In this document: positions 24,847 to 40,890 of the stretch, one piece after another
Numbering within the stretch: the first letter of the stretch is position 1
How the letters are laid out: each line of letters begins with the position of its first letter
DNA from: Flaccisagitta enflata
Lineage: Eukaryota; Chaetognatha; Sagittoidea; Aphragmophora
DNA: 64,000 nucleotides
NCBI GenBank assembly: GCA_965153355.1
Contig: OZ231126.1
Location: 103,540,001-103,604,000 of the forward strand
Reading direction: 5' to 3'
Notes under the pieces: model-generated
Databases searched by the model: none
What the model was told of the DNA's origin: nothing
The model's input: the letters and a program-made list of their open reading frames with translations, nothing else
Position numbers and translations under genes: made by a program

Positions 24847-26582
24847 TCTCTCCAGCCCTTATTACGCAGAGGGTGAGAGCTGTTTGGGACAGCAGCTATC
24901 ATATTTCATTCCAGCAAAAACTGATTTTTCAATAGAAAGGGTGTGGCAGCAAGAGCTACTGCCTACAGTGGCTGTAACAGATAATTGCAGGTCTATAATA
25001 TTTCAGCAAGATGCCTGTAGTAGTTATATTGATTTGTCAGAATCCTTTTTGGAACTTTCTGTCAAAATTGTAAAGGACAGCAAAGGGACAGCAATGCCAG
25101 CACCAGAAGCAGGCAAAACATGTTGCTTTGCCCAAGGACCGGGTTTCTCTCTTATTCGGGATTTGGCTATTACCATATCTGGCCAACAGTGTTCTCCTGT
25201 TGTAGCCAAATACGCAATGACAAGTTATCTCATGACTATCCTGGGTTTTCAGTCAGACGCATAAAAGTCAAAGATGGAAAGAGTTCTGTTTTTTCAAGAT
25301 GAGACAGTAGATGGTACTGACTGTCTTGCGCCGGGAGGAAGAAAGAAAAGGGCAGCTTACACTAATCAAAGCAAAGAAGTGCACCTCTCTTGTCCTTTAT
25401 TCACCCCATTAGCATTACAAAATCGACTAATGGTAAATACTATATAGAGTACTATAGAGTAGTACTATAAATGGATGCATGATTCAGTTGTGACTAGGAC
25501 CTTAAAGAAGAGAGAGAGAAAATGTGAGAATGCATGATTCAGTTTGACTAAGAGCTTAAAGAAGAGAGAGAGAAAATGTGAGAATGCATGATTCAGTTTG
25601 ATTAGGAAGAGGAAGAGGAAGAGGATGAGAGAAATGGGAGGAGAAGAAAGGAGAGGAGGGGGAGAAAGAGAAAAGAGCAGTACAGAAATTCTAATTCATG
25701 TTTCTTTTTCCATCCCAAACCCAAATCCACCCAAAACCGCCCCCTCATTCCTTTCTCTAAAAAACTGCCCCCTCATTCCTTACTCTTAAAACCGCCCCCC
25801 CCCCTAAAAATCGCCCCCCCCCTTAAAAAATTGCTCTCTACAGCTCCCTATGCTCCAAATATTGTTCAATTTTTCTTTTAATTCAAATGAATATGTATTA
25901 CTTTCGGCAGATACTTCACCAGAATATCAATATCAAATTAAAATGGCCAGGATGGTTATAACTCATGTAAAATTGGTGGAATCTCTACAATTAAAGCTAG
26001 AAAGTGAGCTTTTACGCACACCTGCGTCCTATATCCTGGACATTTATAGTATTAAGTCATTTATCATCCAAAAAGGACAGACCGTTTTTGCTGCAAATGA
26101 CTGCTTCAGCCAGAATTTTGCACCAGAGGAAGTGGTTATGGGCCTCCAGCTTCTTTCAAAAGCGGTTGGGGAATACTCTTCATCACCATTTGCCTATGAC
26201 TTGTTTGATTTACAAGAAGCCTATTTAACTTTTCAAGAATATAACATACCTTCAATCCCATTTAGATTTGATTTTGCCAATGATGGGACAGCATTAAGAC
26301 CATTTTTATCACTTTTTGGCAATGATAGTACATTTGAGGATAATGGTTTATTAATAGATATGGCAAATTGGAAAAAAAAACTACCCTTTAATGAAATTTG
26401 ATATGATGAATTGTAACAAGCATTGCTCAGATGCATTACTTCCTAGACGCCTTGGCAATGTGAAATTATTTTTGAGACTTAAGGGAGATTATGAAGCAAT
26501 AAAAGTCGTACTTTTTTATAAAAATGTTGAAACGTTACAAATCGATTCCCAGAGACAAATTTTGAAGTCATTCCAATTCTAA
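24836..26582 (+). pseudogene. Polinton major capsid protein (double jelly-roll), two exons with two lesions
   Basis: Exon 1 is 24836-25432 and exon 2 is 25844-26582. Conserved features in order: the N-terminal capsid segment (WQQELLPTVAVTDN, SSYIDLSESFLELSVKIV), a first jelly-roll strand region (SLIRDLAITISGQQCSPV), ALQNRLM before the intron and NSNEYVLLSADTSP after it, then PFRFDFANDG and a C-terminal LGNVKLFLRLKGDYE and VVLFYKNVETLQID. The full length is near 445 residues. Lesions are an in-frame TAA at 25262-25264 and a one-base slip at the A9 run 26372-26380, after which the C-terminal ~70 residues are in another frame. These could be inactivating mutations or assembly errors. The ATG at 24836 overlaps the preceding gene. 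Confidence 0.85.
25433..25843 (+). other. Spliceosomal intron in major capsid gene (411 bp)
   Basis: The donor is CTAATG|GTAAAT (phase 0), and the acceptor TTGCTCTCTACAG|CTCCCT follows long C-rich pyrimidine tracts. Splicing joins two capsid segments in frame. The 5' half has two to three ~63-bp tandem units (AGAGAGAAAATGTGAGAATG, CATGATTCAGTTTGA). The overall build, tandem units then C-rich tract, resembles the integrase intron. Confidence 0.78.
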
Positions 26583-26801
26583 ATAAATAAAATTAAAAAA
26601 TTTAAAAAGAAATAAAAAAAAATTTTTTTTTGAAAAAAAAAAATTAAAAAAAAACAAAAAAAAAACTTTTTGAAAAAAAAAAAAATAAAAAAAAAATAAA
26701 AAAAAAATAAAAAAAAATTAAAAAAAAATAAAAAAAATAACAATAAAAAAGAACATAAAAAAAAAAAATAAAAAAAAGTAAAAATAAAATAAAGAAAAAA
26801 A
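26583..26801. other. A-rich spacer between capsid and protease genes
   Basis: Almost pure A/T with many A8-A10 runs interrupted by T. It holds no gene. Such tracts are prone to length errors in assembly. Confidence 0.6.
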
Positions 26802-27344
26802 ATGAATGGATATACTATTGACCGAGCCATCCGGTCTGACCCGCTTTCCAAGTCATTTTTGGGTGTATTTTCTCAAGACAACTGTCCTGATATCAGGCCA
26901 AATAAAAGTTTTGTGGCCAATCTCTCAAATTCTGATGACCCTATTGGCTCGCATTGGGTTTATTGCCATACATTAATATCTGGGCATTTTTCACTAGAAT
27001 GTAGCTTTTCGACAAAAATTACTGAGTGCCCTGATTTGCATAAAAAAGTATTGCGGTATACTGATAAGATAATTCATATGTCCCGTTCTTTACAGTCTTC
27101 ATATCTTCATTCGTGTGGCTGTTGGGTTTTACAGTTTGCTTTTTTCAGCTATCGTAAAATATTTGGCAATGAATTAATCGAAATATACTATAGTCCAAAG
27201 CTCCCTGAAGAAAAAAACTATATATATGACATTTTTACTGTTTTTTTAGCCAAAACCCTTTTTAAATTAAAAAAATCCCCAGAAGAATTGTTATTAGATT
27301 TGCCTTTTCTTGAAAAAGAAAAAAAAATTAATGAAAAAAAATGA
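26802..27344 (+). CDS. Adenain-like cysteine maturation protease
   Basis: A 180-residue protein. The N-terminal FLGVFSQDNCPD is the typical opening 'G-F-x-D-x-(L/C)-P' segment. Catalytic candidates are the His in GSHWV (about residue 51), an acidic residue in the following strand (FSLECS), the Gln in SLQSS (about 97) and the Cys in SCGCW (about 105). Family C5-type proteases cleave capsid and core precursors during virion maturation in adenoviruses and Polintons. The frame is intact. The stop overlaps the ATG of the next gene (ATGA), indicating compact virus-like arrangement. The Lys-rich C-terminus lies in an A-rich tract. Confidence 0.82.
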   Translation: MNGYTIDRAIRSDPLSKSFLGVFSQDNCPDIRPNKSFVANLSNSDDPIGSHWVYCHTLISGHFSLECSFSTKITECPDLHKKVLRYTDKIIHMSRSLQSSYLHSCGCWVLQFAFFSYRKIFGNELIEIYYSPKLPEEKNYIYDIFTVFLAKTLFKLKKSPEELLLDLPFLEKEKKINEKK

Positions 27345-27404
27345 ACAATTCATTTTTGCGTTTCTTGAAAAAGAAGAACAAAGAAAAAAAGAGAAAAGGA
27401 ATGG

Positions 27405-28023
27405 CAGCTGGGTAACAATAAAGTCACTAACTTCAGAACAGGGTGTTCTGAAGTTAACGACTTTACTGATTTCAAAGCTCACTTCTTAAGCAGGTAGTGT
27501 CAGGATGTGTTGACATTTTTTTCTGTTTTCCCGTACTAAAAAATCTTCACTCTTCCTGGTTTTTGTTAGCAAAAATGCTGCAGATGCTAGAAAAACCATT
27601 GGCAAAATTTTTTTATCGATTACCTCTTCAAAAAATGACAAAATGGCGGCGGAAGTGGCTCGGAAAAAAATGGAGCCAAAACACTTTTTCATTTTTTTCT
27701 CAAAATACGTCATCTTCAAATTTCACCATTTTCTCGGCAAAGTTGCCCCTGTAGGTGATGTTGATAACAGCAAAAAAAAATTGGATACTACTCCCCTCAA
27801 AATGGGACTAAATGACAAAAAAAAGTTTTAATCGTTAAAGTCGTTAATTTCAGCGATTTTACTGATTTCAGTAATTTCACTGATTTTAACGACTTTAGTC
27901 CCCTTTTGCGCAATACCATTCTAAAGGTTCCAAAGTTGCTGATTTTAACGACTCTGTTACATCCTGAAGTCACTGAATTTAGTGACTTGTCCCACTTTTA
28001 ATCCTCAATTCACAAGATGTGCT
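27405..28023 (+). repeat. Left TIR of the inserted 7.2-kb element
   Basis: A 619-bp repeat with only a few differences from the right copy. The first 60 bp contain a perfect hairpin AACTTCAGAACA-GGG-TGTTCTGAAGTT (27431-27457). Short units TTAACGACTTTA, AGTCACTGAA and GATTTCAGTAA recur in both orientations near both edges, as expected for subterminal transposase sites. Open frames inside are mirrored in both TIRs and show no domain. Confidence 0.85.
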
Positions 28024-28437
28024 TCCTTCTGAAAATGAAATGAATTGAGTAGAATTTATTATTTCAATAGACTGAACAAATTCCTGCTTAGGAAGAAAAT
28101 CATCTGTTAATCTTCCACATTTGTGATCACCTTAAGATTCATCATTGGCGATGAATGAGCGGGCGAGAATGGGCTATGAGATCATTTTGGTAAAATACCT
28201 GAGAGGACATGGTTTGGTGAAGCCTTGAAATATTCTGGAACAAATGGATAGTAATTCTTCCCATGATAATGCAAAAGATTTTGCATGGCTGCTTCTACCA
28301 AAAGTACCTGAAGGGACCTATACATCGAAAAAGACGAAAACATCGGATCAAGACGCAAGCACGAGTTAGTTGTCACAAAACCAGATATAAGGGTTATGGA
28401 GGGGAAAAATGAGTCACAGACAGTCGCAAAAGGACAG

Positions 28438-28780
<343 letters not shown>

Positions 28781-28967
28781 GCCTGTATGCGTATGTGTTC
28801 GCATGTGCGTATGAACGTGCCTGTATGCATGTGTGTGTGTGTGTGTGTGCATGCGTGCGTGCGTGCGTGTGTGCATGCGTGCATGCGTGCATGGTTGTTT
28901 ATTTGCGATTTCTTGTGCATGCAAATATGCGATAAAGATATCTTGAGTATTGCTTTCTCTATTTTAG

Positions 28968-31452
28968 TCATATTCGATCCGGCAAAAGCTCGCCGTGCTC
29001 GTGGAGTTACTTATCGGAACGTGTTGAACACGCTGAAAAACCGCACACTCGTTTTAGCCGAGCGGACTCAAACGGAGGTTGCCGCTATCCATCTGATGCC
29101 CACCCCGGAGTGCGGGATAAAATCATCTGCCACCTTTGGTTCAGAAGATTCCACTCTGGAACGTCTTTGGAAAAGAAATGCACTCGGCAAAGGTACTATC
29201 GACGGCAGATTATGTAGAAAAATAAGGATGAATTTTTGTCCGGGACGGAATATCACTTTTTGACGCTGTTTCCGTTTTGACCTTATTGCTCCTGCCTAAA
29301 TGTTTATTTCGCCCTCAAGCTTTCTAGTTAGACACCCAAGCAATATCTTTCCTCAGGTTTAGGATAGATCAATGAAGTCTAGTAAGTTGATTGACGAAAT
29401 TAATTTGCATATTTCTACAAGAAAAAAATAAAAATAATCGGGAAAAAAGTTGAAGTCAGTCTTCAACTTTTTGACATATTCGAGAGAAACATGGTTGTCA
29501 TTTTCTTATGGGAAAGTTAGGAATCTCCACCTACCGATTGGTCCCTCAAACAAAATTGATAGGGTAAGTAAATTTGATAATTTTCTTTCATTTGGCGCCA
29601 GGCAGAAGTTTCTAGGACAAATATTTTTCAAGTTGATTTCTTAAAGATTTTTTTGCGAAAAATCTGAATTGAATTTTTTTCAATTTTTTTTTAGATTTCA
29701 TGTAGGATCAATAAGGAGTGATCTTTTGTTTGTTTAAGCATGCAAATATCTGTATTGCATAGCTGCTCATCTGTGAGGGTGTTTTTGAGCATTTTAGCTC
29801 ACTTAGCTCAATTAGATCAGTCTATTCTTTCTGATTTTAAAAACGATAAATGAATGAATATTTTCATACTTGTTCAAGCAAGCAAATAAAAAAAATTGTC
29901 AGTGAGCAGAGCTGCTCATCTGTGAGAGTGTTTTTAAGTATTCTAGCTCATTTAGCTCATTTAGCTTGCTCTTTTTCTCTTATTTAAAATAGGATAAATA
30001 AAATAATGTTTTGATTTAAGCATGCAAATACAAGAAAGCATGTCAGTAAGCAAAGCTGGTTGTCTGGTTGAACAATTTTAAATGTTTTAGCTCATCTAGC
30101 TCATTTGGCTTGGTTCTGTTTTTCTCTGATTTTCAGTGCAATCAATACATACAATTGTTTTTGATTTCATCTAACAAATAAAAAAAATTCAATGATTGAA
30201 GACAAAAGCAGGGTGAAAAGTGACCAATGCTTACGACTTTTTTCCTTACGGCGACAGGCGCCATTACTGGTATCATTATTGGCAGGTTTGCCCTAATAGC
30301 GGGTGCGCTCTAGTGGTGCTCCACTGTAAAAACATTGATTCACATTCATCGGAGCTGAATTTTTGAATTTCGCTATAATGTATATTTGCTGTCTCAGACT
30401 TGTTCCTTAACGAAGAACACTACGTGATGTATAAGGCGAGGGAGGAGCGTGTTTTGACGGAGCTTCGCCTAAACAAGAAAGTTGGACCGCAGATCTTGGA
30501 AAGCTGGCTGGAGGCGGAAAAGGTATAACTTGATATGTGAGGAAAACATTTGATTCTTTGTATTTAAGACTTTTAAAGCGGATTATGGGAGGGGTTAGAG
30601 TTAGGGGGAGTTAGAGGGTTGGGGATGTTTTAGGGTTAGGGTTAGAGAAAGGGCCAGCTTTAGGGCTAGGTGAGGGTTTGGGTTTTATATATCACAACCC
30701 AAATCGGCTCAAATTAATGCTCCGCCCTGGCATAGCATGAAGTTCTGAAAAAAACAAACAAAAGATTTCGATCGTCTAAGGGAAAAATCGCCAAACATTT
30801 ATCTATTTACTCATTCATTCTTATGTGTGCCATAGCACCTCAGTTAGGAGGTCGGTTAGATAGTTGGATTAAAAGAAAAAAAGTTTTCATTGATAAGCTC
30901 AGGAGGTGGCAATTCATTTTTAGTCGCGTGCTGCGCGACTCTACACCCCGCTTTGTTGGTCCGTCGGTCCGTCGGTCCGTCGGTCTGTCCGTCCGTCGGT
31001 CCGTCACACTTTACTTTTTCGGCGTCCATGGGGTTTTTGGCCTTGCTGCTCCTGCCCAAATGCTCCACTGACCTCAACTAGGGCCCCTGCCCACCCGCAC
31101 GCGACTAGGGTAGCCGTGTATCCGGCCTTGTTTTTTCAACTACAAGCTTTTGCCTCTTTTTGTGAATATTTTTTTTTGTGATAGACTAAAGGGTTTTTTT
31201 AGTTTCATGAAAAAATTTTTTTTTCCTCAATTAATCGAAGTTATTGCACAATGAAAGATTTTTAAGAAGATTCAGTGCAGCAATAGGGGCCTGGCAACGT
31301 GGCTTCGCAAGGGGGGCTTGACACTAGGACCATGGCAATGGGGGCCCCAGTGACCAAGGGCCTGGTGATGGGCCCAATGATAGAAGGGCCCGATGACAGG
31401 GGGCCCGGTGACAGGTTTTGTGGGTGGCCCAGGATTTCTCTGCACGTCCCTG

Positions 31453-31515
<63 letters not shown>

Positions 31516-31632
31516 GGGGGGGGAGGGAAAGGGGAGTGTACATCCCGCCCACAATGATTTAGTAACCTGGGGTTACTAGTTGCAAAATATCCATAATTGA
31601 CATTTTTTCCCTCTTTTATCTGTCTGTTCATT

Positions 31633-31715
<83 letters not shown>

Positions 31716-32346
31716 TGGTCAACTCTCAGATTCTCTACCAAAGAGAGGATGAGGCCGCGGAGGACCTGGACAGCGTGACCAACAGTCTCTCCCCCGGCGA
31801 TCTCCACCGCAGAAATCCATCTAGCGGCGTTGATCCGCCAAAAGGTAAAGGAAGCAGTTTGTTTGTTGAACATATGTTTTGTTGACATTCTTTAGCTATG
31901 GAAACACGTCATTAGTAGTGCCTTGTTTGTTACCTATTTGTGTTGAAAATTGAACTTATTTCTAGTAGCGAACACGCAGTTTTTTTTCCATCTGTTGATT
32001 CGTTTGTGAGCATGAATCAACAAGGCCAAGTAGGCCAATAAGGTGCGACGTGTGGATTGTCGAACGAATGCGTTAAAGACCAACCAACAGACCGACAGAC
32101 GGACAAAGCCAGTTATAGAGGTGCTTTGTTGCACCTAGAAAGTGGGAAAACAAGCATTTCAGATATTTTGTGAGTATGTGGGGGGGTGGGAGTGTGGATT
32201 TGGGTTAGACACCCCTGCACATAGGGCAGTGCCCACCCGTCCGCAACGATATTGTGACCCTGCTTTGCTTGTTTTCTCTTCTTTTATCAGGCAAAGGTCG
32301 GGGAACAAATTCGGCCAAGAAGTCAAGTGCAAAAAAAGATAAATGA
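28968..32346 (+). CDS. 3' end of an unrecognised multi-exon gene (four exons)
   Basis: Exons 28968-29192, 30398-30522, 31730-31844 and 32291-32346, with GT-AG borders and matching phases throughout (1, 0, 1). The donors are AAAG|GTACTA, AAG|GTATAA and AAAG|GTAAAG; the acceptors end in TTTTAG, GTCTCAG, CTCTCAG and TATCAG. The product ends NSAKKSSAKKDK-stop after about 173 residues and is charged and helical (EERVLTELRLNKKVGPQILE). I do not recognise the family. The first exon starts with an acceptor and no upstream exon is visible before the TIR, so this is a truncated host-type gene lying wholly inside the inserted element, probably captured. Whether it is expressed is unknown. Confidence 0.65.
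30921..31133 (+). repeat. Family F2 repeat, short form, complete
   Basis: It runs from TTAGTCGCGTGCTGCGCGAC through GTCGGTCC arrays, TTGGCCTTGCTGCTCCTGCC and GCCCACCCGCACGCGACT to CCGTGTATCCGGCCTTGTTT. It lies in an intron of the captured gene. It is the reference for the short F2 form. Confidence 0.75.
31454..31712. repeat. GT and CT microsatellites in an intron of the captured gene
   Basis: A GT tract at 31454-31507 and a CT tract at 31637-31712. The latter ends 17 bp before the third exon and serves as its pyrimidine tract. Confidence 0.8.
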
Positions 32347-33290
32347 TGGATTTGTCAAGAAGCGATTTAAAACCAGTCTATTGAAAGAGCGGAAGCATTG
32401 AAAAATCAACACTGAATACTGATATTTTGATATTCGTTGAAAATTCCTTTTGAACAATTTGGTGTTTGTTGTTTAATTCATGTACGTATAATCCTATTAC
32501 AAAGGGTAAGAACCTTGATACTTTTGAAAGAGTTGTCTTACTCCAGCCTAAAGAGTAAACTGAAGAGAATTTGACTACCTACTTGCTTTTCTTTTTATAA
32601 GAACACTGTTTATAAGAACATCAGCCTCAGATTTGGCAAAAAAATAAGAACATCTTAACAACATGCTGAGCCTCAGATTTAAAGAAAAAAAGAAATTTTT
32701 TTTTTCAAAAAAACTAAAAAAATAAGATGAAGTATAGTATTACAATGATAATTTTTGAAAAAAGTAATTCATAATTGTAATATTTTAATCCTATTATTCT
32801 GAATATAGTAAACAAAAATTGATTTTTTATAAACAATTGTTTAAATAACAAAATATGATAACAATTTAGTATAATTGCACGCTCATAGAATAACTATTCG
32901 ATGTAAAAATAAGAATATGTTAAGAACACTTGAGCCTCAAATAAGGATAAAAATAAGAACGCCGAGGCACAGTTTAACAAGGCCGGATACACGGCTACCC
33001 CAGTTGCGTGCGGGTGGGCAGGGGCAGTGCTGGAAAAGGTCACCAGGGCATTTGGGCAGGAGCAGTAGGCTCAAAAAGCTCAAAAACGCCAAAAAAGTAA
33101 AAAGGGGACCGACCAACCGACCAACCGACCGACCGACAGACCGACATAGCGGGGTGTAGAGTCGCGTAGCACGCGACTAAAAATCCATGCACTTTTAAAA
33201 TGAATAGCGTGTAAGTGGAAGGCAGTCAAGGGTTAAAAACAAAAGTCTCCGCAATAACATGGCGATGACTCTGACCCCCACTAAAAACAA

Positions 33291-33382
<92 letters not shown>

Positions 33383-33833
33383 CAAACAACAGCAACAACA
33401 ACAACAAAAACAACAACGTTGACAACGGAGGTTTTAATCCAAAATTCTTAAAAAATCCATAATACACATGTGAAAATTCAAGGTGCTACCTCAAATACTT
33501 TAGCTATTTCAAACCAGAAAACAGTTACCCATTTGAGCGTTGAGCAATTTGAGCGTTGTCGGTCTGTCATGAATGATTGAGAAATACTCAGTTTATACAT
33601 CTTTGAAACATCAGGCTTTTCAAGGCTGAGTACATTGAGTTATAGATCCTTTTATAGAGAAAAGAAAAAAAAGGTCTTTCAGACGAGGCAAGAGCAGCGG
33701 TGGTCAAAGTCCATCATAGTATGTGTGTGTGTCAGTCCATCAATCTGTCTGTCAGCAACAGTTCTTTTTTTTCAAATGAGCACATTTTCTTTTCCTCCAT
33801 TTCAGTAAAAACAACTTTTCATTGCTGTTGTTT

Positions 33834-33928
<95 letters not shown>

Positions 33929-34011
33929 GCTATTTTTGTTGTAGTGCTAGTGGTTGTTATTTGCTGGGGAGTTGTTGTCTCATCGTTCTCTTAGGTTACT
34001 GTAAGTCTTGT
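32347..34011. other. AT-rich spacer with F2 copy, CAA and GTT arrays
   Basis: An F2 short form in minus orientation (32977-33183), a CAA array (33293-33385) and a GTT array (33829-33928), otherwise AT-rich. It holds no gene. It is the right-hand interior of the inserted element. Confidence 0.6.
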
Positions 34012-34628
34012 AGCACATCTTGTGAATTGAGGATTAAAAGTGGGACAAGTCACTAAATTCAGTGACTTCAGGATGTAACAGAGTCGTTAAAATCAGCAAC
34101 TTTGGAACCTTAAAATGGTATTGCGCAAAAGGGGACTAAAGTCGTTAAAATCAGTGAAATTACTGAAATCAGTAAAATCGCTGAAATTAACGACTTTAAT
34201 GATTAAAACTTTTTTTTGTCATTTAGTCCCATTTTGAGGGGAGTAGTATCCAATTTTTTTTTGCTGTTATCAACATCACCTACAGGGGCAACTTTGCCGA
34301 GAAAATGGTGAAATTTGAAGATGACGTATTTTGAGAAAAAAATGAAAAAGTGTTTTGGCTCCATTTTTTTCCGAGCCACTTCCGCCGCCATTTTGTCATT
34401 TTTTAAAGAGGTAATCGATAAAAAAATTTTGCCAATGTTTTTCTAGCATCTGCAGCATTTTTGCTAACAAAAACCAGGAAGAGTGAAGATTTTTTAGTAC
34501 GGGAAAACAGAAAAAAATGTCAACACATCCTGACACTACCTGCTTAAGAAGTGAGCTTTGAAATCAGTAAAGTCGTTAACTTCAGAACACCCTGTTCTGA
34601 AGTTAGTGACTTTATTGTTACCCAGCTG
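34012..34628 (-). repeat. Right TIR of the inserted 7.2-kb element
   Basis: Inverted copy of 27405-28023, ending GTTACCCAGCTG. Differences that I can see are single bases and a one-to-two-base length change (for example TAATGATT against the reverse of AATCGTTA). Confidence 0.85.
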
Positions 34629-34923
34629 AATGGGGAAAAGAAAAAAAATGGGAAGACAAAAAGGAATGGGGAGGAAAAATGGAATGGGACGAAAGAAAGG
34701 GGGGAAAAGGACCAGAACCAGGAAAAAAAAGAAAGGATTAATGCTAGGCGGGAAAAAAAGAAAGAAAAACCAGGTGATGGATGGATATGTAAAAACAGAG
34801 CTACCACCAGAAACGCAGAAAAGAACATTGGCCAGTGTAGCATTGTCAAATGGTATGAGATCGGGCTTGGTCCCATCGTCCCGAATCGGTTATTACTTGA
34901 GTTCACTCAAACAAAAATCATGA

Positions 34924-37303
<2,380 letters not shown>

Positions 37304-37744
37304 TCAAACCATAAAAGTCGCCTTTTGTTTCCATTCTTGGATGGCGCTGACGGCTTCGTACAGTGACGTGGCAGAGTCTGTCACGCAGAACAGCCGATCC
37401 CGCAACCGTTGCATTGGTTGTGACCAAATTGATAGACCTCCTGACATGTTGGGAGTTTTAAAGCACAAGCGGTGATTTCTCGAATTCTCTGATCTGATCC
37501 ATAGAAAACTTTCCTGATTAAGGTGGCTCATAGACTTGTTCAGCTTTCCAGTCAATCATGTTGGAGTCACGCGTTGCTTCCCAATTTGGCTTAGGAAGCT
37601 AGAAAACGCAAAGACCAGATGCAGTTGGTCTTCCTCGCTTTCTTGGAGGCTCCTCAGACTCATGATGAAGCTGGAAAGTTCATCTGCATCATGATCAGCT
37701 AGGCAAGCAAGTAACAGCTGCTCAGAATGAGCCCAGTGCATCAA
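37304..37744 (-). pseudogene. Unrecognised ORF with one in-frame TGA
   Basis: On the minus strand a frame of about 145 codons, with normal amino-acid composition, is broken only by a TGA at 37556-37558. It has a helical N-terminus (HSEQLLLACLADHDADELSS) and a C-terminus with LFCVTDSATSLYEAVSAIQE. There is no recognised family, and it could be an exon remnant or chance. It is listed because its composition differs from the repeats around it. Confidence 0.25.
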
Positions 37745-39507
<1,763 letters not shown>

Positions 39508-40143
39508 ATGGAATTTATTGGGGAAATACGCACCAAAACAGAGAAAACAAATTCGCTTACGCAAATTTACAACACCCAAGCCTCAATTTCCAAGCACTAC
39601 GACAAGCAAGAAGCACAACACATAAAACTGAATTTAGATACACTAGGAGAACTTATGAAAATCTCACCCGAGCTAGCTGAGCATAAGCTAGGATACAACA
39701 AAATGATACGCCAAAACCGTGACCCCAAATTTGGGAATCCAAAACATACGCAAGTTTCGCCAACACAAAAAATTTTTAACCAAGTGTACCGTTGAAAAAC
39801 AAGGTCAGCGTATTTTCGCCAACGTCTACCTCATTCAGCCGACCATTTCTCAAGGGAGTCTTGATTTTCAAACTCTCAATTTTCGTCTCCCCCTGAACAA
39901 CGCCGACCTTTTGAATCTCATGATTCAAGCTAGACCAACACTTCAAAAAGTAAAAAAATACATCAAGACCAAACACCATCACACTAAACACACCTCTCGT
40001 AGCTGCCATCTTTGTGGCTTTTACAAAAAGCTCTACAAACACGTCTATTCCATCGAGGAAAAACTTAGGAAACTTAGGTATTTGTGGGAAAAAAAGAGTG
40101 AATTTTCATATTTTAAGTAAATTTAATTCATTATGTCATGATT

Positions 40144-40182
<39 letters not shown>

Positions 40183-40857
40183 CTTTGATCCTTACAGGTC
40201 CGAGTATCCCAAAACATTTGCTTTCCACGAAAACAAACAAGACCAACTCCAATCTTCTCAAGCCAGCCAACGCCAGCCAACGCCAGCCAACGCCAGCCAA
40301 CGCCAGCCAACGCCACCCAACGCCAGCCAACGCCAGCCAACGCCATCTCCAGGTGATTTATATGCTTCATTTTATGAGTCCTGAGTGTTTTTTTTTTTGA
40401 AGGGGGGGGTTGCGGGGAAGAAAATCAAAATTTGAGCTCAGTTTTTTTTCCCCCACCAAAAACTTAATCATTTTTTTTTTGCTTTGCTTTGCACAGGCGC
40501 GACCAAGGCCAAGTCCATCAAGCACAAGGGCAAGCAGAACAAAGCAGACACCAACACCAACACCAACGTTCAAACAACAACCATCAAAGGGTGCGTCTGC
40601 ATTCACCATAATATTTGGATAATTTATCTGGATATCAATATCCGGATATTCTACATAGTGAATTTACAAAATTTACTACATGAAATATCCGGATATTAAT
40701 ATTCAAATAAAATATCCGAATAAGCTGATTAATGCAGACACACCTAAAGGTTAGTTTTCAGTCGCGTGCATGTGAGGCTTTGTCCATCCGTCCATTGGTC
40801 AGTCTGTTTGTCTGTCATTCTAAGTCATTATGTCAGTTTTATATCCTGCATCGTGTG

Positions 40858-40890
<33 letters not shown>

